Positions 26,139-36,658 are shown, counted from the stretch's first letter. The stretch: DNA of 64,000 nt from CAVVUF01 sp963751425 (GCA_963751425.1 CAVVUF010000001.1:1798001-1862000); one strand, 5' to 3'. Notes: a model not told the origin generated them from the letters alone. Made by a program: numbers and translations.

Positions 26139-28119
26139 AGAATAACAATACGTGGTTCAAAACCCCTCCGATCAACAAGGCCAGGGGAATAATCAGGAGG
26201 AACATTCCCAGTGCAGTCCGCCAGCCCCGTTCCTTGGCAATCACCAACACGCTGGCAAGACACGGGATGAACAGGGTGATCGTAACCATGGCCACAACCA
26301 CCTGGGTCGGGTTGAGCAAACCCTGGCTCTGCATGATAAAGAGACCCGTTGCACCAAAATCTCTGCGCAGGAATCCCATCAAGAAAGCTGACGAAGCCTG
26401 GGCTGGCAGACCCAACCACCCCGTTACAAACGGCTCACCCACTCGCTCCAGCCATTCCAGGAGCCCCGTTTTACTCAATAAAAACATCAATGCTGTACCG
26501 ACCAGGAACATCGGCACAACTTCCTTCACATACCATTCCAGGCGTGCCAGGGTTTTAAGCAGCACATTCGAAGCCTGCGGTAAGCGCAAGGGAGGCAGCT
26601 CGACTAAAAGCGGCGTACGTTCCCCTGGCACAAGCCGCGCCGCCAACCACCCCACAGCCACCAGAACCAGCAGAACTACCCCTCCCCAAATGATAGCAGC
26701 GCCAAGCGACACGCCAGCTAACATCCCCATGACGACCCCTAGCTGGGCCGAGCACGGCACAGCTAAAGCCAACATAAAAGTCACCAGAAAACGCTCGCGC
26801 TTGCTCTCCATCACCCGGGTTGTCAGCGTGGCCATGGTTACGCAGCCCAGTCCCAAAACGATGGGTAACACCGCTTTGCCATTCAGTCCCAATTTCTCGA
26901 AGAGACGGTTGCTCAGAGCAGCTAAGCGCGGCAGGTAGCCCGAATTTTCCATGACTCCAAAAGCCAGGAAAAAGGTTGTCACGATCGGCAGGATCAGCGC
27001 TAAGGCATAAGTCATTCCCATGGTCCACAAGCCGTAAGGACCAAATAAAAACTCGACCAACAAAGGAAATGGAATGTTTTTCTCTGCCCAAGTGATCAGG
27101 AGTGGGTTCAATATCTGCCCAAAAAGCTTTTCTTCGAGCAAACCCACCAACATACCTGCCCCAAATACTCCTACGAACCAATACAAAGCATACAAAACTC
27201 CCGCCAAAATGAGCAGACCCCAACCAGGATGAGTGGTCAGGCGGCCCAGCCGGGTTGAAAAACCTCGCCAGTCGAGCCCTCGATCTTGAACAACTTGCAA
27301 GACAATCTGCTCCACTTTTTCATGGCGCGCCTGCTGTATTACGACCGCTAATGGCTCAGCGAAGGACCCCCCAAGGGCGCGCCGTATAGCCGATAATTCT
27401 TGTACTGTCTGAGTGGAGTGGTTTTCTTTAATCCATGTTTCAACCACCGAGTCTTCACATAAGAAAAGCAGCGCCATGGCGCGCGGTGCCAGCGGAGGGT
27501 TAGGCAAATAGGTGATGATTTTCTCTACCGCCTCTTCAATGGCAGGCGGGTAAACCAGGGCTAACCAGGATAAGCTTGTCTTAGCCAGGGCGGTATTCAA
27601 CTCTGGGATGCCTAAACCACGCGTAGCAGTGGTGGGTATCACTGAAATTGAAAGATGCTCCGAAAGCGCTTGATAATCGACGATGATCCCGCGTGAAGCA
27701 GCCTCATCCGTCATGTTCAGCGCCAATACCATCGGCAAGCCCATCTCAATCAGCTGCACGGTTAACAGCAGCGTACGGCGCAAATTTTTAGCATCTCCCA
27801 CCTGCAGAATGGCTTTTACAGGCTCGTTGAGTAAAAAACGCGCCGTTACTTGCTCATCCTCTGAATAGGGTGGAAAAGTGATAATCCCCGGCGTATCAAC
27901 AAATTCGGTTTCAGGCAAAGCTCGCGCCAGCCCTCTTGAAACCTCCACTGTTGTCCCCGGATAGTTCGATATCGTTACATGAAGGCCTGTCAGGCATTGA
28001 AAGAGGGCTGATTTACCCACGTTGGGGTGACCGACCAAGGCGATGCTGCCCAGAGAAGATGTCTTAGCATTAATCACCGGAGTAGAATGACAAGTCAACT
28101 CTTTGCACACTCCGGGCAA
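26122..28119 (-). CDS. feoB: ferrous iron transport protein B
   Basis: The 665-residue FeoB has an N-terminal G-protein domain (G1 GHPNVGKSA about residue 32, G3 VDTPG, G4 LNMTD). A helical GDI-like region follows, then the membrane permease with two Gate regions and the characteristic GCVTMATLTTRVMES and PCSAQLGVVMGML blocks. It imports Fe2+ across the cytoplasmic membrane. The longest frame starts with TTG at 28119; an in-frame GTG at 28110 or further in is equally possible, as the conserved region begins at about residue 25. The gene overlaps the 3' end of the Fur-family gene and is followed by the Cys-rich ORF and feoA. Confidence 0.92.
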   Translation of the reverse strand: MPGVCKELTCHSTPVINAKTSSLGSIALVGHPNVGKSALFQCLTGLHVTISNYPGTTVEVSRGLARALPETEFVDTPGIITFPPYSEDEQVTARFLLNEPVKAILQVGDAKNLRRTLLLTVQLIEMGLPMVLALNMTDEAASRGIIVDYQALSEHLSISVIPTTATRGLGIPELNTALAKTSLSWLALVYPPAIEEAVEKIITYLPNPPLAPRAMALLFLCEDSVVETWIKENHSTQTVQELSAIRRALGGSFAEPLAVVIQQARHEKVEQIVLQVVQDRGLDWRGFSTRLGRLTTHPGWGLLILAGVLYALYWFVGVFGAGMLVGLLEEKLFGQILNPLLITWAEKNIPFPLLVEFLFGPYGLWTMGMTYALALILPIVTTFFLAFGVMENSGYLPRLAALSNRLFEKLGLNGKAVLPIVLGLGCVTMATLTTRVMESKRERFLVTFMLALAVPCSAQLGVVMGMLAGVSLGAAIIWGGVVLLVLVAVGWLAARLVPGERTPLLVELPPLRLPQASNVLLKTLARLEWYVKEVVPMFLVGTALMFLLSKTGLLEWLERVGEPFVTGWLGLPAQASSAFLMGFLRRDFGATGLFIMQSQGLLNPTQVVVAMVTITLFIPCLASVLVIAKERGWRTALGMFLLIIPLALLIGGVLNHVLLFFGWGM

Positions 28120-28535
28120 ATCCCATTTAAGATCATGGTTGTCGATGAGATCGTTACCCCAAGCTTTTGCTGCACATTTCCGATCAGCTTCTCGATTTCT
28201 GGGTCATCAAATTCGATGACCCGCTGACAGGTCGTACAATAAAAATGATAATGCTCGCCTGGCTGAACTGGGTCAAAATGCTCATGGTGGTGGTGATCAT
28301 CGAACCGCCGCGCATTCACCAGGCCTTCCTGTTCCAGCCAACGCAGTGTGCGATAAACTGTTGAGAGATTGATGGTTGGGTCGCATTGCTTGACAATCTG
28401 GAAGAGCTCTTCAGCCGTCGGATGATCCGGTTGAGAGGTCAGGGTTTCCAGGATGCACCGTCGTTGGGCTGTCATCCGCCCACCTTGTAAGAGTAGTTTT
28501 TCTTGAACACTTTGCAGGAGAGAATCCATATCCAT
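28095..28535 (-). CDS. Fur-family metalloregulator
   Basis: The 146-residue repressor has the winged-helix segment (MTAQRRCILETL...TAEELF...LSTVYRTLRWLEQEGLV) and a His-rich hinge (DDHHHHEHF). Two structural zinc CxxC pairs are present, CTTC (about residue 100) and CPEC at the C-terminus. Since it leads the feoB operon, iron is the likely co-repressor, though Zur or PerR specificity cannot be excluded by reading. It lies directly behind a 25-bp perfect palindrome suited to binding its own product. It overlaps feoB by 25 bases. Confidence 0.92.
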   Translation of the reverse strand: MDMDSLLQSVQEKLLLQGGRMTAQRRCILETLTSQPDHPTAEELFQIVKQCDPTINLSTVYRTLRWLEQEGLVNARRFDDHHHHEHFDPVQPGEHYHFYCTTCQRVIEFDDPEIEKLIGNVQQKLGVTISSTTMILNGICPECAKS

Positions 28536-28537
28536 AC

Positions 28538-28562
28538 CTTATTGCAAATTATTTGCAATAAG
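28538..28562. promoter_or_regulatory. Fur-family operator, 12-1-12 perfect palindrome
   Basis: CTTATTGCAAAT-T-ATTTGCAATAAG is a perfect inverted repeat around one central base. Its core TGCAAAT-T-ATTTGCA fits the 7-1-7 layout of Fur/PerR/Zur boxes, with a different base sequence. It ends three bases before the start codon of the Fur-family gene, so binding would block initiation: autoregulation of the whole feo operon. A TATACT sequence on the minus strand at 28563-28568 may be the -10 box. Confidence 0.8.
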
Positions 28563-28688
28563 TATAGCAGAAGTAACCTCCCCGTGTATGTGACATTCGT
28601 CTCTTAATTGGGCGAATAATATAACCTTCTTGCAGTGACTGTCGCAGAGAAGAAGATTAAACTGTCCTGATTTTAGCCAGGCCTGGTT

Positions 28689-31600
28689 TTATTCCTTACA
28701 AGCCATGACAACTAGCGTAATATCATCCAGCTGCGGAAGACCCTGAGAATATTCTGCTACAGCCCCTAAAATCGTATTCTGAATATTCTTTACACTCCAT
28801 CCAGGTTGAGAGACTGCCGTTTGGACAGAGCGGATCACGCCACGACCCCCAAAAAGATTACCCTGTTGATCTTGGGATTCTGTAACGCCATCGGTGTACA
28901 GGATCAATGCAGATCCTGAACTGCACTGCACCTTGCCGACTTCCCAAGCAGTCAATTCAAAAACCCCTAAGGGAATACCAGTTGCTCGTAATTCATCAAT
29001 GTTTCCATCTCCTCTGAACAGGTAAGGAGGGTTGTGACCGGCATTACAATAAAACAAGTTCTTTTTCTCTGGGTCCAAAATTCCATAGAAGAGGGTTATA
29101 TATAATCCCCCATGCGTATTTTGGGTGATCTGACGATTAACCGCGCTGAGCACTTTATCCGGATGATCCGGATACTCAGATGCATATGCGCGCAGCAAGG
29201 TGCGTGTGGAAGTCATGAACAGAGCCGCCCCCATCCCCTTATCCGTCACGTCGGCAATGACCACTCCGAATTTATTCCCCGGCAGGGGGATAAAATCGTA
29301 GAAATCACCTGTGGTGGTACGTACAGGTTTGAGCATAGCAGTAATTTGCCAACCTGGCAGGCTGGGGGGCTGCTCAGGGAGAAAACTTTCTTGCACCAAG
29401 CCAGCCTGGGCAAGCTCAACAAATACCTTTTTCTGAGCTACAGCCAGGGCAAAGGTCTGATCACGTGATTTTTGAATTTTCTCTTTGACCACGTTTAGAA
29501 TCCTCCGGGAGCCCATCTGCTCAAAAATCGCCTGGGCTTCTCGAAGATGCCCTTGGGCTTGCTCCAGGTCCGCTGGTTCTCCCCTGGCCATTAAAGTCTC
29601 TGCCCAAAATAGCAGGGTCCAACCCAAGCTAAAATAACTTAGTTTATCTTTCTGAGCTGAAAGCCAATCAAAGTATTTAAGTGCATCTTCCCAACGTGCT
29701 TCAGCCACTGCCAACTCAACCTCAATCTGGTTGATAAGAAGGTCACCATACGTGTTTGGTTTTTCGAGAGCGCTCTGCCGAACTTCATCCAGCCACTTAC
29801 GAGCCTCTAAAAATTTCTTCTGATGGATTTTCAGCAGGCTGAATTGAGAATAAATCCAGGTTCTATCTAATATCCCGCGTTTACTAATTTCCTGTGCACT
29901 CTCCAGTGCAGCTTCCACATCTGTCCAGTCCGAGCGACCCTCAAGTCTCTCTTGTGCAAGAGCCGTCTCTACAACACCCTCAATAAACGCGGCTCTTCCC
30001 TGCAAGTCTCCGCGCTTTTGCGCTTCTTCCATCCCAGATTGAAAGATCGAACCCGCTCTTTTAAGATCCCCCCGCATCAAATACAAAAAAGCTTGCAAGT
30101 TTTTCCATTCGAAGCGCGCGGAAGACGGATCGGGTAATAACTTCAGCATATTTTCAAGGATTCGTAATCTACCTTCAACATCTTGGAGCTCGCCCAAATA
30201 TAATGAAATACTCGCCAGAGCGATCCCTGACAAAAATTCCTCCTGGATCGATCCACGCAGGTGGGCTAATTCAGAGGACCGGAGGAACCATTTGCGCGCG
30301 CTTTGCATATCCCCTTTAATTGCTTTTGTCATCGTACCCAGGTTTAGGCTGGCACGTGTAGCAATGGAAATAAATCCATGGGCTTCAGCCAAATCAATGG
30401 CTTGCCTTAATGCAGAAAGCGCTTCTTCTTCGGGAGTATCTTGTAGAATACCCAGGGTTGTCAGCGCATCGGCGCGCACCTCGAAATCATCCAGGCGCTC
30501 AGCCATTTCTAAAGCCTGACGGCAAAGCTGGCTGGCTCGCTCTGGAAAACCATTGAAGAAATGTGCCCGTGCAGCTTCGTGCACCAATAACGCCAGTCCT
30601 GGGCTTTCTACAGCATCCCCCACCACGGCAAGACCTTCCTGACAGAATTGCAGCCCCTTGGGTATCTCAAAAAACCAGGCTGCCCGGGCTGAGCGGGCAT
30701 ATAAACGGGCTGTTTTATCGTTGTTGCCCAAGCTGGCGATATTTTTCGATCGCCTCTTGCCAAACCCGGATTGCTTCTTCATAATGGCTTTGTTGGAAAA
30801 GCGCTTCCCCCAATCCGTGAAGCGCATCAGCCTGAAACACAAGATCTTGCGCTAATGGGATTGCGCAGCGGAAATGACTTTCTGCTTCCTGGTTCGCATA
30901 TGCCGCCAGAGACTTTTCGGCTGCTTTGATATAGTATTGAAAAGCGCGCTCAAATTTGCCCGCCTTTTCAAAATGATCTGCCAAAGTGGCAGCAATATCA
31001 TCCAGGTGGTCCACATAAAGCTCTTCTAGAGCCTCGCCGACCTCCAGGTGCAGCCGGGCTTGATCTTCTTCCAGTAGAGAGGCATAAGCTGCATCCTGAA
31101 CTAAAGTATGCTGAAATAAATACTCCAGATCTGGTGTAACCTGGACAACCCGGATCAAGCCAGCTTTCTCCAAAGTACTGAGTTGGTTGAGCACACTCAT
31201 ACCTGCTTCTCCCTATCCAATACCATCTCCAATACCTTAATCGGAAATTGGCGACCAATGACTGCGGCAACTCTTAAAGTTTGCTTGACATCTTCTGGCA
31301 GCCGGTCAATGCGTGCCAGCAGCAATCCTTGCAAATTATCTGGAATTTCCACGGCGCCAATGTTTTTTTCTGCCTGCCATTTTCCCTTCTTGAGGACAAT
31401 CACCTGGCGATCAATCAACATCCGAATAATCTCTTCAACAAAAAATGGATTCCCATCCGCCTTTTTTTGGATCAGAGCGCGGGTTTGTTCAGACAGTGCT
31501 TCTACCGCCAACAAGTTCGATACCAACTTACGGGTATCCGTTTCGGAAAGCGCCTTCAGGTTGATTTCAACCAGGCCCGCGCCAAGTGCTTCACGCGCCG

Positions 31601-33035
31601 TGGTAACCAACCTCCATCCCTGCGTATCACGCTCAGGGCGCATCACCAGGCAGAACAATATCTTTTCGGTGGAGGCCAATGGCAATAGCTGTACCAAAAA
31701 ATCTACCGAGGAAGGATCCGCCCAATGCAGATCCTCTAAAACCAAAACCACTGGCTGCCTGGCGGCAATCGCCAGAAGCAAGCGTTTGATTCCCAAGAAG
31801 ACTTGGGCTTGAAAAGCTTGCGGTTCTAAATACTAAATCTGTTCTTGTTCATCCTCGTCCAACTTAAGAGAAAGGAAATGAGCCAGGTAGGGATAAACAT
31901 CCAATAAGCCAGGCAATTGGCTGGCTGAAGAAGATTCTTTGGAAAAGCTCTCAAAAAGCGTACACAGCGCCGCACGCATCTCAGGTTCTTCGGCGGTACC
32001 GGGTAAACCAACCAAAGAATGCAAAATCGAGAGAATCAAATGATAGGCAAGATGGTGCCCATAAGAAAGGCAGCGCCCCTCCGCCCAACGAAAATCTGCC
32101 TGACTATTATTTGCCAGGCTGGCCGCCTTCCACTCCGCGATCAACCGTGATTTTCCCATACCTGGTTCACCGAATATTAAAACCGCCCTACCCAAACCAG
32201 CCGTCAATAACTGGTTGAGCTGCAGTAAAGAAGCCAGCTCTGTTTCTCGACCAACCATCGGGCTGTAGAAGCCTGCCAGGCCACGCGCCGTTTCGGGCAC
32301 TGCTTTGGGCCTATCTACCCGGTAAAGTTGGATGGCATGAGAAAAGCTTGGAACCGAAACCTCACCAAGATCGGTGCAATCAAAAAATGGGTGAATAAAG
32401 CGATAGGTATCAGCCGTCACCAGCACCGACGTATGCAAATTGGCAGCCTCAACCTGGATCACCTGGTTGAGTGTCCCTCCCAGGGCCGAATATTCATATT
32501 TTAGATACGCCCCCACAGGTCCAATAGATACCGGTCCGGTACTCAGGCTCAAACGGATTAAAAACCGGCAGTGATATGCTTGCGAGATCTCTTGATCGAA
32601 CTGTTAAATCACATCTCTGATTTCCAGTGCAGCTCGGATGGCACGCACAAAATCATCTTCATGTGCCACGGGTGCACCGAAGAAAGCTAAAAGCTCATCC
32701 TCCTGCACATGGGCGATTGTACCTTCATAGTTATAGATCACCCCACTGCACCGATCAAAAGCCTGGTTGAGCACCTGCGCCCAAGCCTCTGCACCCATCT
32801 GGTTTGAAAGACCCTTGGAATCCACTACATCCAGGTATAAAGCGGTCACAGTACGCCTTTCCCCTGCCACTTTCCTGGCTGCACGTGCTTTTTCGACTAA
32901 TGTTTCCGGCGCAGCCGCAGCGAGGCGTTCAGATCGCATAAGGTCAAGCGCCGTGCTGGCCTGAATAGGTTGGCCACAATTCATACAAAAGCGTGCCCCA
33001 GTGGGCAGCTCGGTTTTACAGTTTGAGCAGTTCAT
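28689..33035 (-). pseudogene. giant zinc ribbon-class III cyclase-STAND ATPase-TPR-SpoIIE phosphatase gene, with two in-frame stops and two frameshifts
   Basis: Segments 32604-33035, 31833-32552, 31197-31796, 30715-31200 and 28689-30842 line up as one protein of about 1,447 codons. Order: N-terminal zinc ribbon (CSNCKTE...CMNCG), class III nucleotidyl cyclase domain (YLDVVDSKG, AFFGAPVAHEDD), STAND/AAA ATPase (Walker A GEPGMGKSRL, Walker B VLVLEDLHWADPSS), winged helix, about ten TPR-like repeats, and a PP2C/SpoIIE phosphatase (TTGDFYDF, VIADVTDKGMGAALFM, ILYTDGVTE, LDDITLVV). Damage: in-frame TAA at 32604-32606 and TAG at 31833-31835, each one base from a Gln codon, plus indels at about 31198 and 30722. 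The substitutions cannot be homopolymer errors, so the gene may be decaying. If intact it would sense input with the TPR/STAND core and dephosphorylate a STAS-type partner. The last segment may still be translated alone. Confidence 0.75.
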
Positions 33036-33239
33036 TCAAATATTTTCACTCGTTAAGAATTCGGACAAAAGTGCTATAAATTTAGCACAAAATAAGCTGA
33101 TTGTCTATTGGTTTCAGATTATAATACTCACATGTTTGAAATCTTCCACCCACCCCGTTGATCTCAGCGAGCCATTCGCGCCCCACCTCTTTCTCTTTCA
33201 TCCGTGTCGATCCATACCTTGAAAGAGAAAGAGGAAAAC

Positions 33240-34516
33240 ATGTTTAATCTAAATTCACAAAATTCTACAAAATCACACAAAATTTTCTGGAAACAGATCG
33301 CTTCTCTGTCTTTCCTGTTTCTTTTTATCGAATTCTTCGATGAGCTCAATTATGGAATCGAAGGAGCCGCTTTGCCCTCCATCCGGCACGACCTGGGATT
33401 GACATATGCCCAGGTAGGTTTGCTGCTTGGTTTGCCTCACTTTTTAGGCTCCTTCATCGAGCCGGTGCTCATGCTGCTCGGGGATACCCCTTTGCGAAAA
33501 CGCCTGGTGGCTGGCGGAGGGCTGGCAGTGATGCTCTCCTTACTATTGATCGCCACATCCCAATCTTTTCCTATCTTGCTGGTGGGCGTAATCCTGGGAT
33601 TCCCTGCCAGCGGAGCCTTCGTCACCCTTTCGCAGGCCACGCTGATCGATTTGAAATCCCGGGCGCGAGCCGCATATGATGGCGCGCTGGACCCTTTTTG
33701 GCTCAATTGGCAACCTGATTGGCCCACTGATTTTGGCAGCTGGTTTTTCAATGCTGTTAGGATGGCGGTGGGCGTTCTTTGTCCTGGCAGGCCTTGCGCT
33801 TCTGCTGACCATCCAGATCTGGCTGCGCCCGTTTCCTGTCTCTCCCACAGACAGTGATGCATCATTGAGTGGTTTCGAGAGTGGGCTCAAGGAAATAATT
33901 CACAATCTTTTACTAAATCTGAGGTCAGCCATTACCAACCGTAACCTATTACGCTGGACAGGACTGCTTATTGGTATCCGACCTCCTGATGGATGTGTTC
34001 ACAAGCTATTTACCGCTGTATTTCACCGATGTAGCTGGTGCGCCTCCAGCCCAAGCCAGCCTGATTCTCAGCCTGGGGATGGCAGCCAGCCTGGCTTCGG
34101 ATATCGTGTTGATCCCTTTACTCGAACGAGTACCCGGCAGGAAAGTTGTGCGCATCTCCTCCGCAGCCGTTGCCGTCCTATATCCCATTTGGTTGTTGGT
34201 TCCTGGTTTATGGGCAAAGATTGTACTCGTTTTAATGATTAAGTTTCTAACCCTGGGATGGTATTCTGTCTTACAAGGAGAAGTTTACGCCAGCGCTCCT
34301 GGGCGCTCGGGCACTGTAGCAGCGATCACTTCTTTATCAGGGATCCTGGGATCTGTTTTTCCATGGATCATCGGTTGGAGTGCAGAACGCCTGGGTCTGG
34401 CGTCTGCCATGTGGATCTTGCTGCTGGGACCCGTCTGTTTGGCGTTATTTGTGCCACGCCCTGTGAGAACGAAAAAGCTCAATCAAGAAGTCGCAGATTG
34501 GCATGGTATGATATGA
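33240..34516 (+). CDS. MFS transporter (two frameshifts)
   Basis: Frames 33204-33857, 33676-34242 and 33971-34516 reconstruct a major facilitator of about 425 residues. ATG 33240 (MFNLNSQN) has GAAAGAGGAAA upstream and is preferred. The early region (FDELNYGIEGAALPSIRHDLGLTYAQVGLLLGLP) is typical of MFS helices 1-2, and further hydrophobic segments follow to SAMWILLLGPVCLALF. Breaks lie near 33690 and 33970. The gene is divergent from the giant STAND gene. Substrate cannot be told. Some of its relatives export sugars or drugs. Confidence 0.8.
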
Positions 34517-34521
34517 GCTAA

Positions 34522-34550
34522 TTGCATAAATTGTGGAAAATGGGTACAAT
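34522..34550 (+). promoter_or_regulatory. sigma70-type promoter for the fumarase operon
   Basis: TTGCAT (34522-34527) and TACAAT (34545-34550) are separated by exactly 17 bases. They lie 21 bases before the ATG of the fumarase alpha gene, and TGGAGG provides the ribosome site. Confidence 0.65.
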
Positions 34551-34571
34551 TTTTCATCCCTGGAGGTTAAC

Positions 34572-35444
34572 ATGCAAGATATAACCGATAAAATACTCGA
34601 GCTGATACGCTTCGCCTCTACGGACTTGCCACCCGATGTAGAGAACAGCCTGCGCAAGGCCGTTGAACAAGAAGAACCAGGCTCTGCTGCCAGAGGTGCC
34701 CTGGAAACTATTTTAAAGAACGTGGAATTATCGCGTAAAAATTCCACCCCCATCTGCCAGGATACCGGTACACCGATCTTTTATGTGCGCTATCCCGAAG
34801 GTTGGAGCACACGCAAGCTCCGCCAGCAGATCGAAGAAGCCGTCGCCACTGCCACGCAGCGCTCTTACCTGCGCCCTAATGCTGTTGAAGCCCTTTCGGG
34901 TAAAAACAGCGGCGATAACCTGGGCGACCAGCATTTCCCAACCATCCACTTCGAAGAGGTGGATGGAGATACACTGACCATCGATGTGATGCTAAAAGGC
35001 GGCGGCTGCGAAAATGTTGGTGCGCAATATTCGCTCCCTGACACTTCTCTTGGCGCTGGTCGTGACCTGGCCGGCGTACGCAAAGTGGTGCTCGATGCGG
35101 TTCAGAAGGCGCAAGGCCAGGGCTGCGCGCCAGGCATTCTAGGCGTAGCAATTGGTGGAGACCGGGGCTCTTCTTATTATGCATCCAAGGAAGTGCTTTT
35201 CCAAAATTTAGAAGCTCACAACCCGGATCCAAAGCTGGCCGAGATGGAAAAAAGATTAACGGATGAATCCAACCAGATGGGGATTGGCCCCATGGGCTTT
35301 GGTGGAAAAACTACGGTGTTAGGCACAAAGATGACCAGCATGCACCGCTTGCCAGCCAGCTTCTTTGTATCGATTTCTTATATGTGTTGGGCTTACCGGA
35401 GGCGGCGAATGACCCTGCAAGGGGATCAGGTATCGTACCGGTAG
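34572..35444 (+). CDS. fumA: fumarate hydratase class I, alpha subunit (N-terminal domain)
   Basis: The 290-residue protein is the Fe-S cluster-bearing subunit of two-subunit class I fumarase. Three cluster Cys are visible: STPICQDTG (about residue 60), KGGGCENVG (about 145) and GQGCAPGILG (about 180). The blocks GDRGSSYYASKE and IGPMGFGGKTT are characteristic. It converts fumarate and malate and has an oxygen-sensitive [4Fe-4S] cluster, suiting an anaerobe. An in-frame ATG at 34533 exists, but 34572 has a GGAGG site, so it is preferred. The beta subunit gene follows 22 bases downstream. The L(+)-tartrate dehydratase family is similar and cannot be wholly excluded. Gene symbol is by function. 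Confidence 0.9.
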   Translation: MQDITDKILELIRFASTDLPPDVENSLRKAVEQEEPGSAARGALETILKNVELSRKNSTPICQDTGTPIFYVRYPEGWSTRKLRQQIEEAVATATQRSYLRPNAVEALSGKNSGDNLGDQHFPTIHFEEVDGDTLTIDVMLKGGGCENVGAQYSLPDTSLGAGRDLAGVRKVVLDAVQKAQGQGCAPGILGVAIGGDRGSSYYASKEVLFQNLEAHNPDPKLAEMEKRLTDESNQMGIGPMGFGGKTTVLGTKMTSMHRLPASFFVSISYMCWAYRRRRMTLQGDQVSYR

Positions 35445-35466
35445 AAGTCAGTCACAGGAGAAGAAA

Positions 35467-36090
35467 ATGCGCACGATCAATATTCCTATTTCTGATGAAA
35501 CAATCCGCAGCCTGAAAGTTGGCGACCCGGTGGCACTCAGCGGGGTAATGGTTACTGGGCGCGATGCTGTCCATAAGTGGATGGCAGACACCTTCATCAA
35601 GAAGACGCGCCCTCCCCAGGGCGATGACCTGGCTGTCTACGAAGCGATCAAACCTTTGCTGGAAAGCGGTGTCATCTACCACTGCGGCCCCGTCGTGGCT
35701 GGCTTAGACACAAAAGATTACCGTTTTGTAGCGGCCGGCCCCACCACCAGCATTCGCGAAGAGCCGTACCAGGGCGATGTGATGCACCACTTCCACGTCA
35801 AAGGAGTGATCGGCAAGGGCGGCATGGGCGGTAAAACCCTGGCTGCCTGCAAAGAGGTTCCTGGGGTGTACCTGCACGCCATCGGTGGAGCGGCCTCCTT
35901 CATTGCCCAGAGCGTAAAACGGGTTTTGGGGGTGTACAAACTCGACTTTGGAGTGCCTGAAGCGCTGTGGGTGATCGAGGTAAAGGATTTTCCTGTTGTG
36001 GTAACCATGGATGCCCATGGCAACAGCCTGCACGCTGATGTTGAATCCAGCTCAAAAGTAATATTGGAAGAGCTGCTTGCGAAACCCTAA
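35467..36090 (+). CDS. fumB: fumarate hydratase class I, beta subunit (C-terminal domain)
   Basis: The 207-residue protein corresponds to the C-terminal domain of class I fumarase. It has the VALSGVMVTGRDAVHKWM block, YHCGPVV (about residue 80), AAGPTTSIREEPYQ, and GKGGMGGKTL. Together with the alpha subunit it forms the substrate site. ATG 35467 has ACAGGAGAAG upstream. It is surely cotranscribed with the alpha gene. A YcxB-like membrane protein gene follows 49 bases later and may be part of the same transcript. The symbol is positional; the tartrate dehydratase beta subunit is the alternative. Confidence 0.9.
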   Translation: MRTINIPISDETIRSLKVGDPVALSGVMVTGRDAVHKWMADTFIKKTRPPQGDDLAVYEAIKPLLESGVIYHCGPVVAGLDTKDYRFVAAGPTTSIREEPYQGDVMHHFHVKGVIGKGGMGGKTLAACKEVPGVYLHAIGGAASFIAQSVKRVLGVYKLDFGVPEALWVIEVKDFPVVVTMDAHGNSLHADVESSSKVILEELLAKP

Positions 36091-36139
36091 GGCTCTATCC
36101 GAAAATTTACATTGAAAAACCAGACGAGGCAAGAAGCTG

Positions 36140-36658
36140 ATGAGATTTGAATTCACCCCCACTCCCCAGGATTACCAGAAGGTGTTGCGTACTTACTACT
36201 TAAGCGATCGTAGGTTGTGGATTTTAGTCCTCCTATTGGGTTTGCCAGAAATCTGCTGCAACATTTATTTCATTGCGGCAAATGGCTGGCAGAATAGTAT
36301 TTTGTCAATTCTTCTCTTGCTTTTCTTGCCTGCATTTCTATTATACATGTTGGTTTTTACACCCCGGAGTTATGCCAACAAAGTCACAAAAGATGAACGG
36401 TTGAAAGCCAAAACGACCTGGATCGTCTCCGAAGAACAGATTGTGGTCAAAAATGAATACTCCAAATCAAAGCGGCCCTGGGACCAATACGATCGTGTCA
36501 TCGAATCTCGGGCATACTATTTGTTTTTCGCCCAAGGTCAAAGAGGCCTGACCCATATACTCCCCAAGCGCGCTTTCTTTACTGTGGAACAAGAGCTCAA
36601 GTTTCAGAAAATGGTGTTTAAAAAAGTGAAAAATTACCGGGTTCTTCAATATTTTTAG
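36140..36658 (+). CDS. YcxB-like membrane protein
   Basis: The 172-residue protein has two adjacent transmembrane helices (LWILVLLLGLPEICCNIYFIAA and ILSILLLLFLPAFLLYMLVF, about 28-75). A soluble domain with the YcxB-like layout follows (WIVSEEQIVVKNEYSKSKRPWDQYDRVIESRAYYLFF...). These small membrane proteins are common and have no settled function. ATG 36140 has GAGGCAAGAAG upstream. It may be read through from the fumarase operon. Confidence 0.75.
   Translation: MRFEFTPTPQDYQKVLRTYYLSDRRLWILVLLLGLPEICCNIYFIAANGWQNSILSILLLLFLPAFLLYMLVFTPRSYANKVTKDERLKAKTTWIVSEEQIVVKNEYSKSKRPWDQYDRVIESRAYYLFFAQGQRGLTHILPKRAFFTVEQELKFQKMVFKKVKNYRVLQYF

Noticed and set aside
31197..31200. ATGA overlap at 31197-31200 as a true gene boundary in the STAND gene
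   Set aside because: The junction falls inside a winged-helix domain whose sequence reads on (EKQV-MSVLNQL), so a one-base loss is more likely than two genes.
33069..33090. GTGCTA...TAGCAC inverted repeat between the STAND and MFS genes
   Set aside because: Only six base pairs in an AT-rich region; could be an operator but no further support.
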